A stretch of 64,000 nucleotides of DNA from Capnocytophaga felis (GCF_009684755.1 NZ_BLBC01000006.1:1-64000); one strand, 5' to 3'; counted from the first letter of the stretch, positions 17,917 to 27,296 are shown. Numbers and translations: made by a program. Notes: a model not told the origin generated them from the letters alone.

Positions 17917-18917
17917 TGATTTTAGTTACTGGCGGAACCGGATTGATAGGAAGTCATTTGTTGTTCTATCTAACTCAAAGAGAGGACAGAAAAGTAAGGG
18001 CGATTTATCGTTCCGAGGATTCGTTGGAAAAAATCAATAAAATATTTCAAAAATTATCTCATACAGGAGAAAAGCAATTTTCTCGAATAGAGTGGGTTAA
18101 GGCTGATATTAATGACATCCCGAGGCTGGAAATGGCTTTTCGGGATGTTTCTTATGTTTTTCACGCAGCAGGGTTTATTTCTTTTCAGCCTGATGATTTT
18201 GAGAAACTCATTAAAGTTAATGTAGAAGGTACGGCTAATATAGTGAATCTTTGCATTGATTTTCAGGTAAAGAAGTTGTGTCACGTGAGTTCTGTGTCGG
18301 CTTTATCTTCGGCGGTTGGTAAAATTACGAATGAATTAAGTGATTGGAATCCAGAAGATAACAACCACGATTATGCCATTAGTAAGCACGGAGCTGAAAT
18401 GGAAGTTTGGCGAGGTTCGCAGGAAGGTTTAAAAGTTGTCATTGTAAATCCGTCGGTGGTTTTAGGAGCATACTTTTGGGACTCAGGTTCAGGGCTTTTA
18501 TTTAAAAAAGTAGCAGACGGACTTTCATTTTTCCCTGCAGGCGGAACAGGCTTTGTTGATGTTGAAGATGTTGTAAAAGCAATGATTGCTCTTCAGTTTT
18601 CAGAAGTTGAAAATCAGAGATTTGTACTTAATGGCTCAAATCAAACGTACGAATATATTCTTAAAAACATTGCCAATTATTTGAAAGTAAAACCTCCTCG
18701 AAAAAAAATAAATTATAAAACACTTCGTTTTCTTGCTCGTTTAGATGGTTTTTTAAGTTTTTTTAGAGTTAAAAAGAGAACATTAACTTTAAGAAGTGCA
18801 GATTCACTGGGTCGTGTGATTAATTATGATGGAAATAAAATAACTCAATTTGTTGATTTTCAGTATAAAAGTATAGATGACTCTTTAAAAGAAATCTGTC
18901 AGAAATACAAGAAATAA
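17916..18917 (+). CDS. NAD-dependent epimerase/dehydratase (extended SDR)
   Basis: The 333-residue protein begins directly with the Rossmann motif VTGGTGLIGSH (4-14). Further SDR features are HVSSVSAL and the catalytic YAISK. The substrate domain has GTGFVDVEDVV. It resembles the dihydroflavonol reductase-like group. The substrate is unknown. The start overlaps the ferritin stop in the arrangement TAATG, an unusually tight link for an SDR and ferritin, so it is probably made together with ferritin. Confidence 0.85.
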   Translation: MILVTGGTGLIGSHLLFYLTQREDRKVRAIYRSEDSLEKINKIFQKLSHTGEKQFSRIEWVKADINDIPRLEMAFRDVSYVFHAAGFISFQPDDFEKLIKVNVEGTANIVNLCIDFQVKKLCHVSSVSALSSAVGKITNELSDWNPEDNNHDYAISKHGAEMEVWRGSQEGLKVVIVNPSVVLGAYFWDSGSGLLFKKVADGLSFFPAGGTGFVDVEDVVKAMIALQFSEVENQRFVLNGSNQTYEYILKNIANYLKVKPPRKKINYKTLRFLARLDGFLSFFRVKKRTLTLRSADSLGRVINYDGNKITQFVDFQYKSIDDSLKEICQKYKK

Positions 18918-18943
18918 AAAAACGTAAAATGATTTTTTCTTTT

Positions 18944-19363
18944 CTATTTTTCTAAAAAACTCAGTAATGCTAATTCATAACTTTTCATACCAAATCCTAA
19001 AATAACTCCTTTGGATACAGGCGAAATGTAGGAATGATGTCGGTATGTTTCTCGAGCGAATGTATTGGAAATATGTACTTCAATTACAGGAGTTTGAATA
19101 GATTTTATGGCATCAGCAATGGCAATTGAGGTATGTGTATAGGCCCCTGCATTGAGAATTATTCCGCTATAGTCAAACCCGATTTCGTGAATTTTATTAA
19201 TAATTTCACCTTCTACATTGCTTTGAAAATAAATAAGCTGAGTTTGCAGATATTTTTTCTGTAAATTATTAAAAAAATGCTCAAAAGTTTGTTTTCCATA
19301 GATTTCCGGTTCTCTTTTACCTAAAAGATTGAGATTAGGACCGTTAATGATAGCTATTTTCAT
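18944..19363 (-). CDS. aroQ: 3-Dehydroquinate dehydratase, type II
   Basis: The 139-residue enzyme catalyses the third step of the shikimate pathway. The type II signature NGPNLNLLGKREPEIYG carries the catalytic tyrosine (Tyr23), and VEVHISN with the distal YRHHSYISP loop completes the active site. Length matches the family (about 140-150). Its start overlaps the stop region of the upstream glycosyltransferase (they share base 19363), so the two form an operon. Confidence 0.95.
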   Translation of the reverse strand: MKIAIINGPNLNLLGKREPEIYGKQTFEHFFNNLQKKYLQTQLIYFQSNVEGEIINKIHEIGFDYSGIILNAGAYTHTSIAIADAIKSIQTPVIEVHISNTFARETYRHHSYISPVSKGVILGFGMKSYELALLSFLEK

Positions 19364-20406
19364 TATTTTTTATTGTTTAGAGTGATAATTTCTTCTATTT
19401 TAGTTAAAATTTCTTCTGTTGTGATAGTTTTTATAGCTCTTTCATAACCTTTTGGATATTTATTTCCGTAAACAGAGGTTGGAATGAGGGGAAAAGCCTT
19501 TCTGTCTGCCAATAAAGCGTTTTCAATTGGCTGACCATAAGGATAAAATCCGGCAAATGGGTGCGTTACTCCCCAAACGGTTATTGTTGGAACTCCAAAC
19601 ATCGCTGCTAAATGTGCATTTCCGCTATCCATTGCAATCATAACATTAAGATTTGCAATGAGTTGTAATTCTTTTTCAAATGGAAAACGCCCTACCATAT
19701 TTTCTATATTTGGTAAGAAAGCAACTTCTTCAACAATTTTTCGTTCGTGTTCTCCTCCACCAAAAATATAAATTTTACTATTTGGATAGTTTTCTGATAG
19801 TTTGAAAATCAAATTTTTAAGGTTTTCAAAAGGATATTGTTTTCCCAAGTGTGAGGCAAACGGAGCAATTCCAATATTTTTCTCTTTTGAAAGTAAATTT
19901 TTTACCTCTTCTGATAACTTAGGTTTTGGCACTAAATAATTCTTATCCAACGAAATAGGAAAACCTAACTTTTCAAGAACATCGGCATAACGTTGATAAG
20001 AAGGTTTTAATTGTCTGAAAGTCTTGTTTTTAGGTCTTGTAAGAGCTTTTTTTTCCTTTCTTCCCTTATCAATTTGAAAAAATGGAATCCCTGAAATTTT
20101 GAAAAATATTTTTAAAATATTAGTTCTTAATACGTTATGAATATCAGCAACGGCTTCGATTCCCAAATTTTTAAGCTCTTTGAACAATTGATAGAGACCT
20201 GAAATACCTTTATGTTTGCCTTTTAAATCAATGTTAAATACTTCACAGTTAGGTATATGTGCAAACATTGGAGCAAATATTGGTCGTGTAACAAAGGTAA
20301 TTTTTACATTAGGATATTGTTCCGCAAAGGCAGTTAAAACAGGAACACTAATAGCGACATCACCCATCGCCGACATACGAAACACTGCAATATGTTTGAA
20401 AGCCAT
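19363..20406 (-). CDS. Glycosyltransferase family 9 (heptosyltransferase-like)
   Basis: The 347-residue protein has the GT9 two-domain pattern: an N-terminal RMSAMGDVAISVPVL motif, the middle GIAPFASHLGKQYP strand, and the C-terminal MAMDSGNAHLAAMFGVPTITVWG donor-binding region. GT9 enzymes transfer ADP-heptose to LPS core. Whether this organism uses heptose is not shown here, so the sugar is uncertain. It is cotranscribed with aroQ. Its promoter faces that of the divergent M64 gene. Confidence 0.88.
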   Translation of the reverse strand: MAFKHIAVFRMSAMGDVAISVPVLTAFAEQYPNVKITFVTRPIFAPMFAHIPNCEVFNIDLKGKHKGISGLYQLFKELKNLGIEAVADIHNVLRTNILKIFFKISGIPFFQIDKGRKEKKALTRPKNKTFRQLKPSYQRYADVLEKLGFPISLDKNYLVPKPKLSEEVKNLLSKEKNIGIAPFASHLGKQYPFENLKNLIFKLSENYPNSKIYIFGGGEHERKIVEEVAFLPNIENMVGRFPFEKELQLIANLNVMIAMDSGNAHLAAMFGVPTITVWGVTHPFAGFYPYGQPIENALLADRKAFPLIPTSVYGNKYPKGYERAIKTITTEEILTKIEEIITLNNKK

Positions 20407-20433
20407 TTTATTGATTTGTTGAGATTTATTCGT

Positions 20434-20441
20434 TACCTTTG
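20434..20441 (+). promoter_or_regulatory. M64 peptidase promoter -7 box
   Basis: TACCTTTG matches TAnnTTTG, with TTG 20 bp upstream (20411-20413). The leader to the start codon would be about 65 bases. Confidence 0.6.
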
Positions 20442-20488
20442 GCTTTTGTTATTTATCTCATTTAGAGGTAATGAACGAAAAGCAATTA

Positions 20489-20496
20489 CAAATGTA
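20489..20496 (-). promoter_or_regulatory. GT9-aroQ promoter -7 box
   Basis: The minus strand reads TACATTTG, about 80 bp before the GT9 start. It points towards the plus-strand promoter at 20434-20441, so the two leader RNAs would overlap. Confidence 0.55.
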
Positions 20497-20512
20497 TTGA
20501 AAATTTTCAAAA

Positions 20513-21781
20513 ATGAAACGTATTTTATTGATTTTTTTTAGTTTTTTAGTTTCCGGAATATTTTATTCGCAAGAAAAAAACTTCGATTTTAATAAAAGTC
20601 TTCGGATTGATTTTTATTTGGTAGGTGATGCACATACAACAGAAGTAATCCTGACGCAAATGAAAAAGGAACCATATTGGGGAGGTTCAAAAACTAATTT
20701 CATTTTTCCGAATTATGGTGAGTTTCGGTTACAATTGATTGATGAAAAAACACAAAAAGTCGTTTTTTCAAAAGGATTTAATTCTCTTTTTAACGAATGG
20801 CAACATATTGAGCAGGCAAAAATAGAGAAAAAATTATTTTCACACGCTGTACAAGTACCATTTCTTATTAAAAATCTACAATTACAGATAGAAAAACGTA
20901 ACAAGAATGGAAAATTTGAGAAAATATTTGAAAAAAGTATCAATCCGAATGATTATTTTATAAAAGAAGAAACGGTTTCGGTTTATTCAGTGAAGAAATT
21001 GCTTGAAAATGGCAATCCGTCTCAAAAGGTGGATATTGCTATTTTAGCAGAAGGATACACTGAAAGCGAAATTCAGAAGTTTTACGCCGACGCCAAGAGA
21101 ATGGTTGATTATATGTTTACAATTCCGCCTTTTGACTCTTTGAAAAAAGATTTTAATGTATATGCAATTGGTGTAACTTCCAAAGAATCAGGTACGGATA
21201 TTCCGGGTAAACATATTTACAAAAAAACTGCTTTTGATGCTTCTTTCTATACTTTTGATATGGAAAGATATCTGACAACCAACAATATGCAAGCAATTGC
21301 CGATGCTGCTTCACTGGTGCCTTATGACCAAATTTATGTTTTGGTAAATACGTCAACTTACGGAGGAGGAGGATTTTATAATCATCTAAATTTAGCAACT
21401 TCTGATCACGAATTATCAGAGAAAGTATTTGTTCACGAATTTGGTCACGGTTTTGTAGGGCTTGCCGATGAATATTATGATTCTTCTACTGCTTTTGATT
21501 CATTTTATAACATTTCGGTGGAACCTTGGGAGGAAAATATCACATCTTTGGCGAATTTTGAGACTAAATGGAAAGATATGATTAAAAAATCAACACCAAT
21601 TCCTACTCCGAGAACTCCAAAATATGAAAAAGAAGTGGGCGTTTTTGAGGGAGGAGGCTATGTTTCCAAAGGAATTTACAGTCCGGTGCAGGATTGCCGA
21701 ATGAAATCCAATGTACCGAAAGGATTTTGTCCTGTTTGTGAACGAGCTATTCGGAAAGTTGTGAAATTTTACACAGAATAA
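20513..21781 (+). CDS. Secreted M64 family metallopeptidase (IgA peptidase type)
   Basis: The 422-residue protein has an N-terminal signal peptide ending near residue 20 (FYSQ). An N-terminal beta domain (25-160) precedes the M64 domain, recognised by ILAEGYTESE near 180 and the zinc site HEFGHGFVGLADEYYD (308 onward). The C-terminal CRMKS...FCPVCERAI motif of this family is present. The family is named after a Clostridium IgA protease, but most members in Bacteroidota are untested. It is probably secreted or periplasmic. Confidence 0.9.
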   Translation: MKRILLIFFSFLVSGIFYSQEKNFDFNKSLRIDFYLVGDAHTTEVILTQMKKEPYWGGSKTNFIFPNYGEFRLQLIDEKTQKVVFSKGFNSLFNEWQHIEQAKIEKKLFSHAVQVPFLIKNLQLQIEKRNKNGKFEKIFEKSINPNDYFIKEETVSVYSVKKLLENGNPSQKVDIAILAEGYTESEIQKFYADAKRMVDYMFTIPPFDSLKKDFNVYAIGVTSKESGTDIPGKHIYKKTAFDASFYTFDMERYLTTNNMQAIADAASLVPYDQIYVLVNTSTYGGGGFYNHLNLATSDHELSEKVFVHEFGHGFVGLADEYYDSSTAFDSFYNISVEPWEENITSLANFETKWKDMIKKSTPIPTPRTPKYEKEVGVFEGGGYVSKGIYSPVQDCRMKSNVPKGFCPVCERAIRKVVKFYTE

Positions 21782-21891
21782 ATAGCCACTAAAAAATTAA
21801 AATAAAAGTTTGTAGAGCCAATCATCTAACAAATTATCAAACCAGTTTCTATATCCGACTTTTTTTCTATTTTTGCAAAAATTTTTGGAAA

Positions 21892-22467
21892 ATGAATTTT
21901 GATATTAAGGAAATTATATCCACAACAATGGTGCTTTTTGCCGTAATTGATATTATTGGTAGTATTCCCATAATCATTAATTTACGTCAGAAAGTTGGGC
22001 ATATTCAGTCGGAAAAAACGGCAATTGTTTCGGCTATTTTGCTTATTTTGTTCTTATTTTTGGGGAAAGAAATTCTTAATCTATTTGGTGTAACGGTGGA
22101 ATCATTTGCTGTTGCAGGGGCGTTCATTTTGTTTTTCTTGGCTTTGGAAATGATTCTTGGAATTACTCTTTATCGTGATGAAGAGCCACAAACAGCATCA
22201 ATTGTTCCTTTGGCGTTTCCGTTGGTAGCAGGTGCAGGTTCTATGACCACAGTTCTGTCATTGCGAGCAGAATATTATCTTGAAAATATCATAATAGGAA
22301 TTGTTATAAACATCATATTTGTTTACATTGTGCTAAAATCTTCTAAAAAAATAGAAAAAATATTGGGTAAACAAGGAATAAATGTAATACGTAAGATATT
22401 TGGAGTGATTTTGCTTGCCATTGCCGTGAAATTATTTGCTGCAAATGCCAAAGGATTATTTGCTTAA
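21892..22467 (+). CDS. MarC family integral membrane protein
   Basis: The 191-residue protein has about six hydrophobic segments and the MarC signatures VIDIIGSIPIIINL near the start and PLAFPLVAGAGSMTT in the middle. The family's function is unknown; despite the name, E. coli MarC is not needed for antibiotic resistance. It is followed 20 bp later by a small membrane protein on the same strand. Confidence 0.9.
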   Translation: MNFDIKEIISTTMVLFAVIDIIGSIPIIINLRQKVGHIQSEKTAIVSAILLILFLFLGKEILNLFGVTVESFAVAGAFILFFLALEMILGITLYRDEEPQTASIVPLAFPLVAGAGSMTTVLSLRAEYYLENIIIGIVINIIFVYIVLKSSKKIEKILGKQGINVIRKIFGVILLAIAVKLFAANAKGLFA

Positions 22468-22487
22468 AAGTTTAGAAATTGATTTTT

Positions 22488-22682
22488 ATGAAAATATTTA
22501 TTGTAATATTATTTATTTTTTCTTTAGTCATCATTGGGTTTAATATCTATTTAATAGATTTTTCAAATCCGTTTGAAGGAAAGAGTTTTGTAGCTTTGAT
22601 TTCAGCAGGTGTAGCAGGAGTTGCACTGTTGTTGCTTTCGATTTTTTATCTATCAAGGCGAATCAAAGACAAGTTGAAATAA
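22488..22682 (+). CDS. Small two-helix membrane protein
   Basis: A 64-residue protein with two predicted membrane helices (about 1-20 and 33-52) and a basic tail (SRRIKDKLK). An upstream TTG in frame at 22479 is less likely than the ATG at 22488. Function is unknown. It lies between marC and kdsA on the same strand with short gaps. Confidence 0.6.
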   Translation: MKIFIVILFIFSLVIIGFNIYLIDFSNPFEGKSFVALISAGVAGVALLLLSIFYLSRRIKDKLK

Positions 22683-22738
22683 AACATCTGATTTTAATTG
22701 TTATTTAATTGAAATTCAGTGAAATAATATCTGGAATT

Positions 22739-23542
22739 ATGCTTGTATCTAATAAAGAAAATAATTTTTTCCTTTTGGCAGGTCCTTGTGCTATTGAAGG
22801 AGAAGAAATGGCGATGCAGATTGCCGAGAGAATAGTTTCCATCACGGATAAATTGAATATTCCGTATGTTTTTAAAGGGAGTTTCAAAAAGGCAAATCGC
22901 AGCCGGATAGATTCTTTTACGGGAATTGGTGATGAAAAGGCGTTGAAAATTCTTGAAAAAGTGGGAAAAGAATTTGGAGTGCCAACGGTTACTGATATTC
23001 ACGAAGTTAGCGAAGCTGAAATGGCTGCTCAATATGTTGATATTCTGCAAATTCCAGCTTTTTTGGTGCGTCAGACTGATTTGGTGGTTGCAGCTGCCAA
23101 AACGGGTAAGGTTGTTAATTTAAAAAAAGGACAATTTATGAGTCCTGAAAGTATGAAACATGCCGTTCAGAAAGTACTTGATAGCGGAAATAATAGTGTT
23201 TTAATTACAGATAGAGGCACGATGTTTGGTTATCAGGATTTGATTGTTGATTTCAGAGGAATACCAACAATGCGTTCGTATGCTCCTGTAATTATGGATG
23301 TTACGCATTCTTTACAACAGCCTAACCAAACAAGTGGCGTAACTGGAGGTCGTCCCGATATGATTGAAACCATTGCTCGTGCAGCTATCGTGAATAATGC
23401 AGACGGGCTATTCATAGAAACCCACTTTGACCCGGCAAATGCGAAAAGTGATGGGGCAAATATGCTTCATCTTGATTTGCTTGAAGGTCTTTTAACAAGA
23501 TTAACAGCAATCAGACAAACAATCTTATCATTTGAAGATTAG
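22739..23542 (+). CDS. kdsA: 3-deoxy-8-phosphooctulonate synthase
   Basis: The protein of about 267 residues condenses arabinose 5-phosphate and PEP to Kdo 8-phosphate for LPS. Signatures include FLLAGPCAIEG, the substrate motif FKGSFKKANR, and the C-terminal THFDPANAKSDG. The Asp/Asn and His positions fit the KDO8P synthase fold. The frame is open to a TTG at 22709, but the ATG at 22739 gives the standard length. It is the partner of kdsB at 14246. Confidence 0.94.
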   Translation: MLVSNKENNFFLLAGPCAIEGEEMAMQIAERIVSITDKLNIPYVFKGSFKKANRSRIDSFTGIGDEKALKILEKVGKEFGVPTVTDIHEVSEAEMAAQYVDILQIPAFLVRQTDLVVAAAKTGKVVNLKKGQFMSPESMKHAVQKVLDSGNNSVLITDRGTMFGYQDLIVDFRGIPTMRSYAPVIMDVTHSLQQPNQTSGVTGGRPDMIETIARAAIVNNADGLFIETHFDPANAKSDGANMLHLDLLEGLLTRLTAIRQTILSFED

Positions 23543-23597
23543 CAGCTTAAATTTTTCAAATTCGCTAATTTTCTAATTTTTTCAAACTAAAAATTAT

Positions 23598-25007
23598 ATG
23601 TATCATAAAGAAGCTCTTTCAAATCCAATTTTTTCGTTAATAAGCAAAATTTCAGGTGAAATTTCATTGGAAAGTTATGTTATTGGTGGATTTGTGAGGG
23701 ATTATCTTCTGAAGAAAAAACTTCCGAAGGACATTGATATTGTTTCTATCGGGAGCGGAATTTCTTTGGCGGAAAAAGTAGCTGAAAAATTACCAAATAA
23801 TCCGAAAGTTTCTGTTTTTAAGAATTTTGGAACTGCAATGATAAAAGCAGACGGGCTGGATATTGAATTTGTTGGAGCCAGAAAAGAAAGTTATGAATCC
23901 AACTCTCGGAAACCTTATGTAGAAAGTGGAACGCTCCAAGACGACCAAAATCGTAGAGATTTCACAATCAATGCAATGGCGTTGTCTCTTTCAGAACATA
24001 ATTTCGGAGAATTGATTGACCCTTTTGATGGGCTTTCAGACCTTAAAAATAAAATTATACGCACACCGCTTGATCCGGATATAACATATTCGGATGACCC
24101 TCTTCGTATGATGCGGGCTATTCGGTTTGCGACTCAGTTAGGATTTGAAATAGAAGAAAAGTCATTGCAGGCAATTGCTAAAAACAAAGATCGTTTAAAG
24201 ATAATTTCAAATGAACGTATTATAGATGAGCTAAATAAGATACTTGCTTCGCCAAAACCTTCTATTGGCTTGAAACTTCTGTACGAAACAAAACTTCTTC
24301 ATTATATTCTTCCGGAACTTGTTGAATTACAAGGAGTAGAGGAACACGAAGGGCAACGACATAAAGATAATTTCTGGCATACATTAGAAGTTGTTGATAA
24401 CATAGCCCAAAACACAGATGATTTGTGGCTACGTTGGTCGGCTTTATTGCACGATATCGGAAAAGCTCCAACGAAACGTTTTGATAAAAAAAACGGCTGG
24501 ACGTTTCACGGTCACGAATTTTTGGGAAGTAAAATGGTTTTCCATATTTTCAAACGATTGCGAATGCCTCTGAATGATAAAATGAAATATGTTCAGAAGA
24601 TGGTTCGTATGAGTTCTCGTCCCATTGTTATTGCTGAAGATATTGTTACAGATTCTGCGGTAAGGCGGTTGGTTTTTGATGCCGGAGATGATTTTGAGGA
24701 TTTGATGACGCTTTGTGAGGCAGATATTACAACGAAGAATCCAAAGAAATTCAAACAATATCACGATAATTTTCAGCTGGTTCGCCAAAAAGTTGTAGAA
24801 GTAGAGGAAAAAGACCATATTCGTAATTTTCAGCCTCCGATTTCAGGAGAAGAAATTATGAAAACGTTCAATTTGAAGCCTTCGCGTGAAATAGGAATGC
24901 TAAAAGATGCTATAAAAGAAGCTATTTTGGACGGAAAAATATCAAATGATTACGAAGCTGCTAAAAAATTTATGTTCGATAAAGCCAAGCAGATGAAGTT
25001 GATATAA
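23598..25007 (+). CDS. cca: CCA tRNA nucleotidyltransferase with HD domain
   Basis: This 469-residue class II nucleotidyltransferase carries the head motif GGFVRDYLLKKKLPKDIDIV with the DxD metal pair, the RRDFTINAMAL motif, the flexible-neck DPLRMMRAIRFA and a C-terminal HD phosphohydrolase domain (LLHDIGKAP, near 290). It adds or repairs the 3' CCA of tRNAs. The motif set fits CCA-adding enzymes rather than poly(A) polymerase, but the two cannot be fully separated by eye. It ends at a strong terminator. Confidence 0.93.
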   Translation: MYHKEALSNPIFSLISKISGEISLESYVIGGFVRDYLLKKKLPKDIDIVSIGSGISLAEKVAEKLPNNPKVSVFKNFGTAMIKADGLDIEFVGARKESYESNSRKPYVESGTLQDDQNRRDFTINAMALSLSEHNFGELIDPFDGLSDLKNKIIRTPLDPDITYSDDPLRMMRAIRFATQLGFEIEEKSLQAIAKNKDRLKIISNERIIDELNKILASPKPSIGLKLLYETKLLHYILPELVELQGVEEHEGQRHKDNFWHTLEVVDNIAQNTDDLWLRWSALLHDIGKAPTKRFDKKNGWTFHGHEFLGSKMVFHIFKRLRMPLNDKMKYVQKMVRMSSRPIVIAEDIVTDSAVRRLVFDAGDDFEDLMTLCEADITTKNPKKFKQYHDNFQLVRQKVVEVEEKDHIRNFQPPISGEEIMKTFNLKPSREIGMLKDAIKEAILDGKISNDYEAAKKFMFDKAKQMKLI

Positions 25008-25010
25008 ATA

Positions 25011-25053
25011 AAAAAAGGCTGAAGAGTATTTACATTCTTCAGCTTTTTTGTTT
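25011..25053. terminator. Bidirectional terminator between cca and asd
   Basis: GCTGAAGA and TCTTCAGC arms are flanked by A-runs and T-runs on both sides, serving the convergent genes. Confidence 0.85.
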
Positions 25054-25068
25054 TTAAACTAAATTTTA

Positions 25069-26058
25069 TTATAACAGATTGTTTGCAACCAGATATTCAG
25101 CAATTTGAATTGTGTTTGTTGCAGCTCCTTTTCTTAAATTATCTGATACTACCCACATATTTAGGGAGTTAGGTTGAGATTCATCTCTGCGAATACGTCC
25201 AACAAAAACATCGTCTTTTCCCTGTGCATACAAAGGCATAGGGTAGGTGTTTGTGCTGATATCATCCTGAAGAGTTAATCCAGAGGTTTTTGAGAATAAT
25301 TCACGTACTTCATCTAAATCAAAATTGTTAAGAAGTTCAACATTTATTGATTCACTATGCCCGCCAACAACAGGAATACGTACAGCCGTAGCGGTAACAG
25401 CAATGCTGTCATCACGGAGAATTTTTTTAGTTTCGCGAACCAATTTCATTTCTTCTTTTGTGTAGCCATTATCCTCGAAAACGTCGCAATGCGGAATAGC
25501 ATTTCGGTGTATTTGGTAATGATAAGCCATATCGCCTTTTTCTCCTTTGTACTCGTTTTCAAGTTGTTTCACGGCTTTTACTCCGGTGCCTGTGATGGAT
25601 TGATAGGTAGAAACCACAACACGTTTGATTCCATATTTTTTTTGAAGTGGAGCCAAAGCAATCAGCATTTGAATTGTGGAACAGTTCGGATTTGCGATTA
25701 TTTTATCTTCTTTTGTAAGAACATCAGCATTGATTTCAGGAATTACCAATTTTTTAGTTGTGTCCATACGCCAAGCAGAAGAATTATCAACCACAGTTGT
25801 CCCTACTTGTGAAAATTTGGGAGCCCATTCCAGCGAAACGCTTCCTCCAGCCGAAAACAATGCAATATCAGGCTTTAAAGAAACTGCTTGCTGCAATCCT
25901 ATCACAGTGTATTCTTTGCCCTGAAAATTTATTTTTTGCCCAACAGACTTCTCCGAAGCCACGGGAATTAGCTCAGTTACAGGAAAATTCCTTTCTTTAA
26001 GTACTTCTAACATTACGTTACCAACCATACCAGTAACGCCCACAACAGCTACTCTCAT
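25069..26058 (-). CDS. asd: Aspartate-semialdehyde dehydrogenase
   Basis: The 329-residue enzyme reduces aspartyl phosphate to the semialdehyde, feeding lysine/diaminopimelate, threonine and methionine synthesis. It has the N-terminal Rossmann motif VGVTGMVG, the catalytic cysteine C126 in NPNCSTIQ, and the C-terminal GHSESINVEL with its active-site His. Length is normal. Its own promoter is at 26084-26091. Confidence 0.96.
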   Translation of the reverse strand: MRVAVVGVTGMVGNVMLEVLKERNFPVTELIPVASEKSVGQKINFQGKEYTVIGLQQAVSLKPDIALFSAGGSVSLEWAPKFSQVGTTVVDNSSAWRMDTTKKLVIPEINADVLTKEDKIIANPNCSTIQMLIALAPLQKKYGIKRVVVSTYQSITGTGVKAVKQLENEYKGEKGDMAYHYQIHRNAIPHCDVFEDNGYTKEEMKLVRETKKILRDDSIAVTATAVRIPVVGGHSESINVELLNNFDLDEVRELFSKTSGLTLQDDISTNTYPMPLYAQGKDDVFVGRIRRDESQPNSLNMWVVSDNLRKGAATNTIQIAEYLVANNLL

Positions 26059-26083
26059 AATATTTAAAATAAAATATGACGCA

Positions 26084-26091
26084 CAAATTTA
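26084..26091 (-). promoter_or_regulatory. asd promoter -7 box
   Basis: The minus strand reads TAAATTTG, 26 bp upstream of the start codon. Confidence 0.6.
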
Positions 26092-26323
26092 CATATTAAA
26101 TTTTAATTGTGGAATTTATAAAATTAAAATGTTTAATTTTTAACAAAATATTATTTTCTTGTTGATTTGAAAAGTGTTATGCCCAAAATATGTAAAAACG
26201 ATTGTGTGAGAGCGTATTTAGGATGATTTTATAATAAAAATGTAGATAGTTTATCTCTTTTAAAATTCAAAAAAAATAATGAACTTTGTAGCCGTTTTTG
26301 ATGATTTTAAACCATAAAAAAGA

Positions 26324-26974
26324 ATGTTGCCACTAAAGGATACTTTGAAACATAAAGGGTTACGAAACCAATTAGCTGATTTACTAAAGGAGAAAGGAAT
26401 TACGGATATAAACGTTTTGAATGCCATTCGAACAATTCCAAGACATTTGTTTATGGATAGTAGTTTCGAGGCTCACGCATACCAAGATAAGGCTTTTCCC
26501 ATTGAGGCAGGTCAAACCATTTCTCAACCTTATACTGTAGCTTTTCAAACACAGTTATTACAAGTTTCTGCCGGACAGAAAGTGCTGGAAATAGGCACGG
26601 GAAGTGGTTATCAATCAAGTGTTTTGCTTTTTTTGGGAGTTAATTTATTTACCATTGAACGGCAACAAAAGCTTTTTAAGCAAACACAATTATTACTTCC
26701 GAAGCTAATGCCTCGTCCCGCAAAAATGTACTTTGGAGATGGCTATAAAGGATTACCCAATGAAGCACCTTTTGATCGTATTTTGGTAACAGCTGGGGCT
26801 CCTGAAGTGCCAACTGCTTTGTTAGCTCAATTGGCAGTAGGAGGAAGATTGGTTATTCCTGTGGGAGATGAAACACAAGTGATGACTCTCTTTGAAAGAA
26901 TATCTCCAAGTGAATTTCATAAAACAGAATATGGTGATTTTCAATTTGTTCCTTTGTTAAAGGATAAGGTTTAG
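26324..26974 (+). CDS. pcm: Protein-L-isoaspartate O-methyltransferase
   Basis: The 216-residue SAM-dependent enzyme repairs isoaspartyl residues in aged proteins. The typical motifs are present: PRHLFM near residue 40, the substrate loop GQTISQPY, the SAM site VLEIGTGSGYQSSVL and ILVTAGAPEVP. Length matches the family. The region before it (26092-26323) is AT-rich with a weak GAACTTTG box and nothing else recognisable. It reads towards the oppositely oriented rnpB. Confidence 0.93.
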   Translation: MLPLKDTLKHKGLRNQLADLLKEKGITDINVLNAIRTIPRHLFMDSSFEAHAYQDKAFPIEAGQTISQPYTVAFQTQLLQVSAGQKVLEIGTGSGYQSSVLLFLGVNLFTIERQQKLFKQTQLLLPKLMPRPAKMYFGDGYKGLPNEAPFDRILVTAGAPEVPTALLAQLAVGGRLVIPVGDETQVMTLFERISPSEFHKTEYGDFQFVPLLKDKV

Positions 26975-26985
26975 AAAAATAAAAA

Positions 26986-27283
26986 GAGAGCAAATCATAA
27001 GCCGGATTCTGTTTCTTGACTGGCAAGATGCTTATCATTTATCTTGATTTATAATTACTTATAAACTCAAACCGCCTACCCTCCAACATCGGGCGAGCAA
27101 CCCTAAAAAGCTGGTTTACACGGCGTTGCACCACATAGAGTTTACCTGATTTCACTACAGCCTAACTGTACTTGCTTTCTGTTGCACTTGTCCTCATCTT
27201 ACGACGGACGGGCGTTACCCGTTATGCTGCTCTTTGGTGTCCGGACTTTCCTCTATAAAATAGCGATAAGCCGATTTGCTCTC
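26986..27283 (-). ncRNA. rnpB: RNase P RNA
   Basis: The minus strand contains the conserved core GAGGAAAGTCCGGAC near the 5' end, and the 5' GAGAGCAAATC pairs perfectly over 11 bp with the 3' GATTTGCTCTC (helix P1). The P4-related AGAAACAGAATCC near the 3' end and ACGGGTAACGCCCGTC complete the class A bacterial type. The RNA of about 298 nt is the catalytic subunit that matures tRNA 5' ends. A promoter lies directly upstream, and it converges with pcm. Confidence 0.97.
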
Positions 27284-27288
27284 GGTGG

Positions 27289-27296
27289 CAAAGTTA
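27289..27296 (-). promoter_or_regulatory. rnpB promoter -7 box
   Basis: The minus strand reads TAACTTTG, five bases before the predicted 5' end of RNase P RNA. This provides an internal calibration that transcription starts about six bases after the TTTG in this genome. Confidence 0.8.

Noticed and set aside
25357-25812. 151-codon plus-strand frame inside asd
   Set aside because: asd is complete on the other strand with catalytic residues; the opposite frame has no recognisable features.
26092-26323. A riboswitch before pcm
   Set aside because: The gap is AT-rich and no conserved aptamer motif or pairing could be found.
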